A DNA stretch of 64,000 bases from Allomuricauda sp. CAU 1633 (GTDB lineage Bacteria; Bacteroidota; Bacteroidia; Flavobacteriales; Flavobacteriaceae), in NCBI RefSeq assembly GCF_017313225.1, contig NZ_JAFLNE010000005.1, positions 62,001-126,000 of the forward strand, written 5' to 3'. Below are positions 1 to 8,786 of this stretch, piece by piece. Every line of letters begins with the position of its first letter. Within the stretch, counting starts at the first letter, position 1. The position numbers and the translations under genes are program-made. Below the pieces are notes generated by a model. That model was given only the letters and a program-made list of their open reading frames with translations. It had not been told where the DNA came from and ran no database searches.

Positions 1-52
1 CCACGGTGGCTCCATTGGTCAGGTCCTCAAAGTCCTCCAACCATATCGTTCC
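1..52 (-). repeat. 882-bp tandem repeat, third unit cut by window edge
   Basis: The first 52 bases match the start of the two units above (Gly codon at 52), so at least a third copy begins here. The total copy number cannot be seen. Confidence 0.8.
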
Positions 53-3000
53 CCCTGAAGGGATAGTACCATATGTGGCCGTTATACTCACTGCCGAAGA
101 TGGCATCGTTACGGTGGTAGAGGCGCTGTTGACATCAGCGACAGCTCCGACATCGCCCGTCCAGGCCTCGAACTGCTGGCCCGAGGGTGCTGCATCAGCT
201 ACTATGTTGACCACCTCACCCGACTCGTAACTTCCATCACCACTTCCGTTGTTCACCGTAAGTGCATACGTTGTACCGCCGATCGGACTGTATGTGGCAG
301 TCACACTCACTGCCGAAGATGGCATGGTAACCGTCGTTGAGGCACTGTTAACGTCAGCGACAGCTCCAACATCGCCCGTCCAGGCTTCGAACTGCTCGCC
401 CACAGGGGCCGGATCGGCAACAATGTTCACCACCGTGCCCGATTCATAACTTCCATCGCCGCTTCCGCTGTTCACCGTAAGCGCATAGGTTGTGCCCCCG
501 GCCGATTCACCCGTTACGGTCACATTGTCAATGAAATAAAATTCTGGGTTCCCGCTGACGATTATCTCTACCACGACCTGCACAGTTGAGCCCGTAAGGC
601 CACTAGCCGTAAAGGTCTGAGGGTCTATGTCGTCCGATACAGAACCGAACTCCACAGGGGTGCCACCGTCCAAAATGTACAGGGCTCGCACAAAATCATC
701 GCCTTCCTTGTTGTTGTTCACATCGTCCACATCAACGGATACCGAGACCGTTCCGCCTATCGCAATGACCTCGGAGGTCCACACTCCAGGAGTATCACTG
801 GCGCCCCTGGCCATGAATTGGCCATCGAGAACCTCAAAGGTCCCCCCGTCACGTGTCGAGGTCCAGGCTGTTGCTCCGTTGTCCACGGTGGCCCCATTGG
901 TCAGGTCCTCAAAGTCCTCAAGCCATATCGTTCCCCCTGATGGGATAGTACCATACGTGGCCGTTATATTCACTGCCGAAGATGGCATCGTTACTGTGGT
1001 AGAGGCGCTGTTGACATCAGCGACAGCTCCAACATCGCCCGTCCAAGCCTCGAACTGCTGGCCCGAGGGTGCTGCATCAGCTGTAATGTTGACCACCTCG
1101 CCCGACTCGTAACTTCCATCGCCACTTCCGTTGTTCACCGTAAGTGCATACGTTGTACCGCCTATTGGGCTGTACGTGGCGGTAACACTCACTGCCGAAG
1201 ATGGCATGGTAACCGTCGTTGAGGCACTGTTAACGTCAGAGACAGCACCCACATCGCCCGTCCAGGCTTCGAACTGCTCGCCCACAGGGGCCGGATCGGC
1301 AACAATGTTCACCACCGTGCCCGATTCATAACTTCCATCGCCGCTTCCGCTGTTCACCGTAAGCGCATAGGTTGTGCCCCCGGCCGATTCACCCGTTACG
1401 GTCACATTGTCAATGAAATAAAATTCTGGGTTCCCGCTGACGATTATCTCTACCACGACCTGCACAGTTGAGCCCGTAAGGCCACTAGCCGTAAAGGTCT
1501 GTGGGTCTATGTCGTCCGATACAGAACCGAACTCCACAGGGGTGCCACCGTCCAAAATGTACAGGGCTCGCACAAAATCATCGCCTTCCTTGTTGTTGTT
1601 CACATCGTCTACATCTACCGATATAGAGACCGTTCCGCCTATTGCAATGACCTCGGAGGTCCACACTCCAGGGGTATCACTGGCGCCCCTGGCCATGAAT
1701 TGGCCATCGAGAACCTCAAAGGTCCCCCCATCACGTGTCGAGGTCCAGGCTGTTGCCCCGTTGTCCACGGTGGCCCCATTGGTCAGGTCCTCAAAGTCCT
1801 CCAGCCATATTGTTCCAGAGACACCGCCTTCATTCCCTTCCAATCCAATGGTCAATGTCTCTCCAATGCCATAATCAATCACTAAATCAGCTGTTGCATC
1901 GCTAGATGAGCCTGTGTAGATCAATGATAATTGGTGTGTTGAATTTGCTTTTATGAATCCGGGATTCATCGCTCCGGATACAATGGCAAAATCTGATGCA
2001 TCTGGTCCGGTGATGTTCATTTCAGTAACATAAACACCTGTATTACCTCCTGAAGCGTCCACATCTACCAACGCATTATTACCCGAAGTCAATTGTACAG
2101 TTAAAGGTGCATCCAAGATACTTTCGGTACCAGCAACTCCAACTGGGGCATCCGTACCAAAATATTCCATATTCTTTTGATTACCTCCTCCACGACTTGG
2201 AGATCCAGCAACAACGTATACACCAGTACCTGATACAATAGCCTGAAAGCCATGGCGTTCAAAATTCATATCTTCCAATCTTGTCCACAACCCTGTGGAT
2301 GGATCGTATGATTCAGTTATTCGAAGGGCATCATCAACATTCTCTCCATAAACTATTTCGTTGCGTACTTCTCCGCCCATAACCAGCAAATTTCCATTAA
2401 AGTTTGCTACAGCCGGAGCAGCTCTTGGTGTGGGAAGATCAGCTGCCAGGGTACTCCATGATCCACTTGTGAAGTTAAAAACATCAACTTCTGGCAATAC
2501 AGGCTTAAAACCACCTCCATCTCCACCGGATTGTCTTCCACCAACGGCATATAAATTATCATCGATGACCACTGCATGGAAATGATCTCTTGCTCTTGGT
2601 GCATCAACTAAAGGCGTCCAAGTGCCTGTGGATGGATCATATTCATCAAACCAAGGCACATAACCTCCAGCATGACCCAACGTGTTTCCTCCTATGATGT
2701 AGAACTTGTCATCGTAAACTACCAAGCCTGCAGATCCCCTCTTTCTACTTTCAGGTATTTCCGGACCTTGTATCCATTCTTCATTTACAGGGTCAAAAGC
2801 CCAAATAAAGTCGGCAGGGGGTTCTGGGAACGTATTAGCCTGAAAAGCTCCAATAACCCAAATAAGACCTTGATATTCTGTTGCCTGAAAGTGATTAAAC
2901 TCAAAAGGAGCAGAATCAACAAGGGATGTCCATGAATCACTTGTGTAATCATAAATGTCCAATGTTCTAGCACTTTCACGGCCACCCATGAGGTAAAATT

Positions 3001-6000
3001 TATCCCCAACCTGAACGAAAGAGCATTCATGTCTTCCTGTATAATTTTGGTCCTCATTTTTAAGAACCCATTCCGTACCTATTGGTACTGCGTTTACTGT
3101 AATGGTCACTGTATCGGTATCTGTCTGGTCATCACCATCCGTCACCGTCAGTACTGCATCATAGTTGCCTGCTTCCGTATAGGTATGCATAGGGTCTGCT
3201 TCGTTCGATACTGGACTACCGTCACCAAAGTCCCATTCGTATTGCACCACTGCTACATCATCCGTGGAGTTGCTACCTGTGAAACTTACTTCTAGTGGCA
3301 TATCACCACTTTCCGGTGTTGCCTCTGCCAAAGCAGTGGGAGGAGAACTTGTAGTTGTACCACCACTAATTTGTATAGCGGACAACTTGGGCTGGTCTAC
3401 TCCTCCATCAGAAGCCAGTGCAGATAGGTATAGGTTCAGTATCCCATCATTTACTGTAACGGGATAACTCTTGATTGTGGGTGTTTCAGCACCAACGTCG
3501 GCCGTAATATCATAATCATCAAGTACCAAGGAGCCTTCAAGGGTTACATCGAACACCCTCAGTCCTTCACCTCCTGTACCACCTCCAGTGGCTCCCCAAT
3601 AGAGTTCTGCCATATGCAGCTGTACAATATAATCACCATTGGGAACAGGAATCTCATAGCTATAAAACTGATCAGAGGAACTACGTTCCGTCTGGTACAA
3701 CGGAGGAAGCGCTGCATCAGAATTTTCATAGGTGCTACCACCAACAAAATACTCATCTTGTTGGTAATCCACTCCATTATGGGTTAGGGCCGGACCACCT
3801 GCGTTGATGTTGAGTTCAAATGCACCCTGAGGGAGTATTACCCATTGAAAGGAAATAGATTCTATATCTTCGGTATCTCCATCGGTATCATCTACAATGA
3901 TGGTAACATTGTAAGGCGACCCAGTGGCCGCACCCATTTCTATAGTTCCTCCAATCTGACCATTTGTAGGCTCAATGGTTACTCCTGGTGGAAGGCCTAT
4001 GGCAGAATACTGAAGATTACCATCCCCTCCGGATGCTTGAACGAACAGGCTTCCATTCAAAGCTTCTCCTTCTTGGTTGGTTTGATTAGCCAGTTGTTGT
4101 ATTTCAATAGGGTTACTGGCATCAAAAGATTCTATGATTTCTATACCGCTTATTACGGCATCCCCATCGTTGAAGTTGATCAGCGAAATATTGATGAAGT
4201 CATCCAGTACCTCAATCGTTTGTGATAGCACTACACCATTTCTAAAACCATACGTCCCGGATAAATCAATATCATCCATGTTTGGGTAAATATTCCCTTC
4301 AACTTCAACATCAAATACCCTTTCCCCAGCTTCGGAAGTAGCGTTTAATCCCTCTCCCATATAAAGCCGTATTTCATAAAGTCCCTGAAGACTCACTGGA
4401 AACGAATAGGTAACATGGGGAATGGATTCAAAAGTGTCGTATCGTGATGTGTTGAAAATATCGGTTGGTGTGGTTGACAAATCCACCGAAGCATCAAAAG
4501 ATTGCATGGACTGTACATTTCCCACTGTGTTGGTTTCCCACTGAATAAGGTATTCATTGGGATTGGGATTGGTATCAGCAGCCCACGAAATGCCTCCGTC
4601 CAATGCCGCTATTTGCGGACCACCAGCATTCACTCTATAGATAACAGGAGATGCCGCTACATTCACATTGAACACAAATTCAGTAAAATTGGTGTCTTGG
4701 TCAGTTGCCCTGATGGTAATATCGCTATTTGCCGCTGTTGCTGGATAGTTAAGCGTTAAAATATTTCCATTTACTTGGGCGCCAATACTGGGGTCTGTAT
4801 TGCCCGATACCGAATAAACAAGGTTTTGATTTCCATTATCATCATCAAAATAGTTGTTTAAATTAAAGGTATCGGATCCAGAATTGATATAGGTATGAAT
4901 ATCTGAGATGGTACCCGTAATCGTTGGTGCTCCTCCAATAACATTCAAATAATCCCATGTTCCCTCCAATTCAACACCTGTGGTGTTTGAGGTTCCGATA
5001 AGTCCAACTGCCAGTGGATTCCCGGTTTGTTGGATTGATTCAAGAACTGCTCCTTGGGCTGTAATAGAGCCTAAAAGTTGCCGTGGTCCACCATCAAAGG
5101 CATATTCCAATCCTATTTCGCCTGTGGATGGGTCTACCAAGAAATAAAGAATGGCGCTGGCCCCAGGACGATTGCCAGGGGCAATGGCCAATTCTATTGG
5201 CGTCTGTTCTGAATCTGCGATCTCCTGACGTACCTGCAATCCTGCTTGGGTAATTACAAACTTAATGTAGTTACTCTGGGTTCCATCGCCCATAAATATG
5301 CCCAATTCACCATTTGCTGGGCTGGCTGCGTGGTATAGTTGTAAGTTGTCCGTAAAGTTGATAAGCCTTGAGACAATGGTATAGGGAGTAGTGGTTATGT
5401 CCGACTCCACTCCATATTGAAAAGCTTTTTCTTGACTATTGGCATTTCCTAAAGCTGTACCTGCGGTCAACTGCATGGTCATGGCCCCAATGGCCCCGCC
5501 AAGAATATCGTTGGGGTTTGGGTCGCTGGGATCATCCCTTCGATCCAACCATTGTAGCCAATTGGGATTGGCGTCCCCATTATTCATCATTCCGGTAAAG
5601 CCCAGTCCTAAATATCCCTTTAGTTCGGTATTACTTGAAAACATTTGATTGATCACCGGTATACTAAAGGCATCGGTTCCAGAATCTTTGGGATCTCCCA
5701 ATTGAAATGGATCCTGAGCATCTGGAATCCCATCATTATCATCATCAGGGTCGTTTAAATCCGAAACCAAAGTTCCTCCAGCTGTTTTATCAAAATCATT
5801 GGGTTGAGATCCACCATTGCACGGGTCAGACCCATTCTCGTCTTCATCTTGATTTGTATACCCATCAAAATCATAGTCATCCGTTGCATAGCCGGGTGTA
5901 CTGGGTGGATTACAAATGATAAAATCCTGTGGTTCAAATACGTAAATACCCCCTTCCAGAGTTGCTACCCATATAGACCCCGGAAAGATATCCGTATCAG

Positions 6001-7624
6001 AATTACAGGTTACGCCAAGTGCATTTCCTTCCAGTCCAGACAAAAAGTTACTGGTCAGGTTTTGCAATGACCCATCCGGATTTAATTCAACACGTCTCAA
6101 TCTCCCTGTATTTACCCCTGCAATTAAGTCGCCTTGCATGGCACCGCCAAAATTACTGGCTGTGTATTCGTCAATACCATTGGTATTGGTTCCCCAAAGG
6201 GTAATAATTTCAGCATCATCCCCATCTGGGTTGCTTATGCCCGGTCCACGCCAATCGCCTTCCACAGGGTTAGCCATGGCCACAGGCACTGGAGGCCAGT
6301 TTGCGGGCAATCCCAAATCTGGGTTTGTGGTTGAACCTGGCGTAGAGCCATCTGGATCATAAACCATTGTTCTAAATACCGCTCCATTGGTTGTTCCATC
6401 GCTCGATGGGTTAGTGTACAAGCCTGCCCCAAAAGGATTGGCGCGGGCGGGGTTGGCATGTCCCCCATAAAAACTTCCAGGAACATAGGTGTTAATATTA
6501 TTGGTGACCATTTTAAGGTTGTCACGGTTGTTAACCGATTCGCCACCAGAATCTGAACTGCTTCCAGGTTGTGCCGGATTATAATCATTGGTTACATTAC
6601 CTGTTCCCTCTCCAAATGGGAATCCACCCCAACCTTGGTTGGCACCGTTATCCGTAATATAAACAGCGCCACTTTCCGTAACTACAAAATCATATATGTT
6701 TCTATGCCCTGGGGAAAAAATCTGTACAGGGCCTCCCGATACCAACATCGCTTGATTTAAACCATCATTACCTCCAAAAGGATCATTTACATCAATACCA
6801 TTATAATCTTGATGATTGGGATCGGTTACGCCATTTACATTAGGGCGACTTGGATCATCCAACGTGGGTAGGTCGTAAATATAACTGCGGCCATCATCAT
6901 CCAGAACAGGCATACTTTCCAATTCATCCAAATCAACCGAAAGGAGTGCAGCGGTAAGCGCGTATTCGCCGGTGTAGGCAAAATTCCTGGAAGGCGACCC
7001 TGCATTGGTATGTCCACCTTGACCAATCAATAGATATTCTTGGCCATTGATTTGGGCCAATTCCAAACCGTTTGAGGCGTGATTTTCTTCGGATCTAGGT
7101 AGCCCTCGCACAATATCCACAACTTCCCATTCAGAGCCTGTCCATGAAATACGGGTTATTATCCCTGAGTTTGTATCGAGGCCGCTATCACCATTACCTC
7201 CACTACCAAATCCTCCAATCCTAAAGTCACTGGAGGCTACATAAATTACGGGGTTCTCTGCGGTTCCACCTACTTCAATTCCCAAGGTTTCCCGGGATGA
7301 ACTAAAAAATAGGCTTCCATCGTCATTGTGGTCCTGGATCGTGGTAATGGCATCTAATTCTTCCGTGGCTGTAACCACATAATTTCCTGGTCCATTTCTT
7401 TCGATAGTAAACACCAGGATAAGTCCGCGATAATCGGAGACATAGAGCCTTCCATCCGGTCCAAACTTCATGGAAGTTCCGTTGGTAATGGATGGAAATC
7501 CATTTAAATTGAGTTCATTTAATGAAAAACTGACCTGCGCATAGGTCGAGCTGCATAAAAAAAATAAAAAAGTTACACATAGAAGTCGGATACACCTATG
7601 TATTGTGGGGTAAAGTTGTATCAT
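1..7624 (-). CDS. Giant secreted malectin/Kelch multidomain protein, 3' end outside window
   Basis: The frame is open from an ATG at 7624 to the left edge (at least 2541 codons), so the C-terminus is missing. The N-terminus has a signal peptide ending near STYAQ. Domains in order, read by translation: a propeller-like region resembling sugar dehydrogenases (about residues 30-570); an Asp-rich calcium-binding stretch (DYDFDGYTNQDED); a concanavalin-like region; a cadherin-like segment; a malectin-like domain (VNAGGP); an Ig-like linker; a second malectin-like domain; one PKD domain; Kelch repeats; an abnormal-spindle-like beta domain. Then come 294-residue tandem repeats, each with a carbohydrate-binding-like part and two divergent InlB-type B-repeats (FEAWTGD). 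The first part parallels the protein at 8787-18014, so the two are paralogs. It is most likely exposed on or released from the cell surface and binds glycans. No enzyme activity is claimed. Domain names come from motif recognition only. Confidence 0.85.
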   Translation of the reverse strand, partial: MIQLYPTIHRCIRLLCVTFLFFLCSSTYAQVSFSLNELNLNGFPSITNGTSMKFGPDGRLYVSDYRGLILVFTIERNGPGNYVVTATEELDAITTIQDHNDDGSLFFSSSRETLGIEVGGTAENPVIYVASSDFRIGGFGSGGNGDSGLDTNSGIITRISWTGSEWEVVDIVRGLPRSEENHASNGLELAQINGQEYLLIGQGGHTNAGSPSRNFAYTGEYALTAALLSVDLDELESMPVLDDDGRSYIYDLPTLDDPSRPNVNGVTDPNHQDYNGIDVNDPFGGNDGLNQAMLVSGGPVQIFSPGHRNIYDFVVTESGAVYITDNGANQGWGGFPFGEGTGNVTNDYNPAQPGSSSDSGGESVNNRDNLKMVTNNINTYVPGSFYGGHANPARANPFGAGLYTNPSSDGTTNGAVFRTMVYDPDGSTPGSTTNPDLGLPANWPPVPVAMANPVEGDWRGPGISNPDGDDAEIITLWGTNTNGIDEYTASNFGGAMQGDLIAGVNTGRLRRVELNPDGSLQNLTSNFLSGLEGNALGVTCNSDTDIFPGSIWVATLEGGIYVFEPQDFIICNPPSTPGYATDDYDFDGYTNQDEDENGSDPCNGGSQPNDFDKTAGGTLVSDLNDPDDDNDGIPDAQDPFQLGDPKDSGTDAFSIPVINQMFSSNTELKGYLGLGFTGMMNNGDANPNWLQWLDRRDDPSDPNPNDILGGAIGAMTMQLTAGTALGNANSQEKAFQYGVESDITTTPYTIVSRLINFTDNLQLYHAASPANGELGIFMGDGTQSNYIKFVITQAGLQVRQEIADSEQTPIELAIAPGNRPGASAILYFLVDPSTGEIGLEYAFDGGPRQLLGSITAQGAVLESIQQTGNPLAVGLIGTSNTTGVELEGTWDYLNVIGGAPTITGTISDIHTYINSGSDTFNLNNYFDDDNGNQNLVYSVSGNTDPSIGAQVNGNILTLNYPATAANSDITIRATDQDTNFTEFVFNVNVAASPVIYRVNAGGPQIAALDGGISWAADTNPNPNEYLIQWETNTVGNVQSMQSFDASVDLSTTPTDIFNTSRYDTFESIPHVTYSFPVSLQGLYEIRLYMGEGLNATSEAGERVFDVEVEGNIYPNMDDIDLSGTYGFRNGVVLSQTIEVLDDFINISLINFNDGDAVISGIEIIESFDASNPIEIQQLANQTNQEGEALNGSLFVQASGGDGNLQYSAIGLPPGVTIEPTNGQIGGTIEMGAATGSPYNVTIIVDDTDGDTEDIESISFQWVILPQGAFELNINAGGPALTHNGVDYQQDEYFVGGSTYENSDAALPPLYQTERSSSDQFYSYEIPVPNGDYIVQLHMAELYWGATGGGTGGEGLRVFDVTLEGSLVLDDYDITADVGAETPTIKSYPVTVNDGILNLYLSALASDGGVDQPKLSAIQISGGTTTSSPPTALAEATPESGDMPLEVSFTGSNSTDDVAVVQYEWDFGDGSPVSNEADPMHTYTEAGNYDAVLTVTDGDDQTDTDTVTITVNAVPIGTEWVLKNEDQNYTGRHECSFVQVGDKFYLMGGRESARTLDIYDYTSDSWTSLVDSAPFEFNHFQATEYQGLIWVIGAFQANTFPEPPADFIWAFDPVNEEWIQGPEIPESRKRGSAGLVVYDDKFYIIGGNTLGHAGGYVPWFDEYDPSTGTWTPLVDAPRARDHFHAVVIDDNLYAVGGRQSGGDGGGFKPVLPEVDVFNFTSGSWSTLAADLPTPRAAPAVANFNGNLLVMGGEVRNEIVYGENVDDALRITESYDPSTGLWTRLEDMNFERHGFQAIVSGTGVYVVAGSPSRGGGNQKNMEYFGTDAPVGVAGTESILDAPLTVQLTSGNNALVDVDASGGNTGVYVTEMNITGPDASDFAIVSGAMNPGFIKANSTHQLSLIYTGSSSDATADLVIDYGIGETLTIGLEGNEGGVSGTIWLEDFEDLTNGATVDNGATAWTSTRDGGTFEVLDGQFMARGASDTPGVWTSEVIAIGGTVSISVDVDDVNNNKEGDDFVRALYILDGGTPVEFGSVSDDIDPQTFTASGLTGSTVQVVVEIIVSGNPEFYFIDNVTVTGESAGGTTYALTVNSGSGDGSYESGTVVNIVADPAPVGEQFEAWTGDVGAVSDVNSASTTVTMPSSAVSVTATYSPIGGTTYALTVNNGSGDGSYESGEVVNITADAAPSGQQFEAWTGDVGAVADVNSASTTVTMPSSAVNITATYGTIPSGGTIWLEDFEDLTNGATVDNGATAWTSTRDGGTFEVLDGQFMARGASDTPGVWTSEVIAIGGTVSVSVDVDDVNNNKEGDDFVRALYILDGGTPVEFGSVSDDIDPQTFTASGLTGSTVQVVVEIIVSGNPEFYFIDNVTVTGESAGGTTYALTVNSGSGDGSYESGTVVNIVADPAPVGEQFEAWTGDVGAVADVNSASTTVTMPSSAVSVTATYSPIGGTTYALTVNNGSGDGSYESGEVVNIVADAAPSGQQFEAWTGDVGAVADVNSASTTVTMPSSAVSITATYGTIPSGGTIWLEDFEDLTNGATV
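53..934 (-). repeat. 882-bp tandem repeat, second full unit
   Basis: Same 294-residue module as at 935-1816. By eye the two units differ at only scattered positions. For example 421-610 and 1303-1492 match almost without change. The internal pair of InlB-type repeats is itself a partial duplication. Confidence 0.9.
935..1816 (-). repeat. 882-bp tandem repeat, first full unit in gene direction
   Basis: In the gene direction this unit starts at the Gly-Thr-Ile-Trp segment (Gly codon at 1816) and repeats exactly 882 bases later at 934 and again at 52. It encodes 294 residues: a carbohydrate-binding-like beta domain beginning IWLEDFEDL, then two InlB-type B-repeats of about 69 residues with SGDGSYESG and FEAWTGD motifs. 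The spacing is a multiple of three, so gain or loss of a unit keeps the frame. Confidence 0.9.
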
Positions 7625-7967
7625 ATTTGTTCTTTATATGGGCTAAAAAGTAATTATGTAAAAAGCACGGGAAATCCCGGAAATGTTTATTATTTCATAT
7701 TGATTGTTTTTAGTAATAACGGGGGGCGATACGAATATATACCACATGTTTTAACTTGAACCATTACACTGTGCCAATTAAGACCAATTACCATAAAATT
7801 CGGTGAACGTCAGAATTGGACATTCATATGACTTGCAGTGCATTACCCTTACGTGTAAGATTTTACCGTCTTATGCATATAACTACTGGTTTTGAGAGGG
7901 TTGTATAGTTTTTTGTTTTAGGGTTCAGAAAGATTTTTTCCGCCTATTTTTGCACAAAGCGTTTTCT
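7625..7967. other. Divergent intergenic region
   Basis: AT-rich region between the start of the giant minus-strand gene (7624) and the PHP phosphatase gene (7968). It should hold both promoters. A short inverted repeat (cgggaaatcccg) lies near 7668-7680, but it has no T-tract and I do not call it a terminator. No open frame or RNA gene was recognised. Confidence 0.6.
7945..7952 (+). promoter_or_regulatory. Candidate -7 box for the PHP phosphatase gene
   Basis: TATTTTTG fits the Bacteroidota -7 consensus TAnnTTTG and would place the transcript start close to the ATG at 7968. No TTTG -33 element lies at the usual spacing, so support is weak. Confidence 0.3.
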
Positions 7968-8708
7968 ATGTTGAACTTTTTTTCGAAGAAGGAGTACCTT
8001 ATTGATCATTTGGGAGGTCTTGTGGACATCCATAACCATATCCTCCCTGGCATTGATGATGGCGCAAAGAAGGTTGATGATTCAATAGCGTTGATCAAAG
8101 GGTTTGGTGAATTTGGCGTAACCAGATTTGTATGTACACCGCATATTATGCACAATTACTATCCCAATACACCGAAAACCATTCAAGAATCCTTTGAAAA
8201 GTTGAGAAATGCATTACATAGTGAAGGTATGGATGGTGTGTCATTGGACAAGGCTGCTGAACACATGATCGATGATAACTTTGAACAATTGCTACACAAC
8301 AATCAGACCATGCCACTTAGAAAGTACCATTTGCTGGTTGAAATGTCTTTTTTGCAACCTCCCATAAATATGAATACAGCTTTGGACAAGATCATATCCA
8401 AAGGATTTTTCCCGGTACTGGCCCACCCAGAGCGGTATTTATTTTTGAGCAGTACCTCCAACCGTCTTAAAAGCTATAAGGAAAAGGGGGTTCTGTTTCA
8501 GGCTAACCTATTGTCGCTGGCCGAATATTATGGTAGTGATGTAAAAGCAAAAGCCGTTAAACTTATGGAAAACGATCTTATAGATTTTGTTGGTAGTGAT
8601 GTTCATAACATGCAACAATTAAAATCCCTAAAAGAGGCAACCATTACCAAAAAAACAAGTAAAATGCTGTATTCGATAGTCAATAATACCATTGAACAGT
8701 TCTATTGA
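7968..8708 (+). CDS. PHP-type protein-tyrosine phosphatase (YwqE/CpsB/CapC family)
   Basis: Predicted metal-dependent phosphatase that dephosphorylates the C-terminal tyrosines of Wzc-type kinases and so tunes capsule or exopolysaccharide export. The 246-residue protein has the PHP signatures: DIHNHILPGIDDG near the start, CTPHIMHNYYPN, LAHPERY, and GSDVHN near the C-terminus, which supply the metal-binding His/Asp/Glu set. I chose ATG 7968; an upstream TTG at 7950 is in frame but less likely. It has no signal peptide and is cytosolic. It is oriented opposite to both giant genes and lies about 9.6 kb from wzc (18265-20637), its probable substrate. The function is well supported by family; substrate pairing is inferred from locus membership. 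Confidence 0.9.
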   Translation: MLNFFSKKEYLIDHLGGLVDIHNHILPGIDDGAKKVDDSIALIKGFGEFGVTRFVCTPHIMHNYYPNTPKTIQESFEKLRNALHSEGMDGVSLDKAAEHMIDDNFEQLLHNNQTMPLRKYHLLVEMSFLQPPINMNTALDKIISKGFFPVLAHPERYLFLSSTSNRLKSYKEKGVLFQANLLSLAEYYGSDVKAKAVKLMENDLIDFVGSDVHNMQQLKSLKEATITKKTSKMLYSIVNNTIEQFY

Positions 8709-8736
8709 TTGATTTGGTTCATGAATATACTAAAAT

Positions 8737-8766
8737 GAAAAGCGGGCGATAATCGCCCGCTTTCTT
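8737..8766. terminator. Bidirectional terminator between convergent genes
   Basis: Perfect inverted repeat AGCGGGCGAT / ATCGCCCGCT (8741-8750 and 8752-8761), with an A-rich run on one side and a T-rich run on the other. It lies between the phosphatase stop (8708) and the giant-gene stop (8787), so it can serve both strands. Confidence 0.85.
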
Positions 8767-8786
8767 ATTTAAAAACACTTTGAACT

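Noticed and set aside
53-1816. Tandem repeats considered as CRISPR or mobile element
   Set aside because: The repeats are long, in frame and coding, with no spacers, terminal inverted repeats or transposase.
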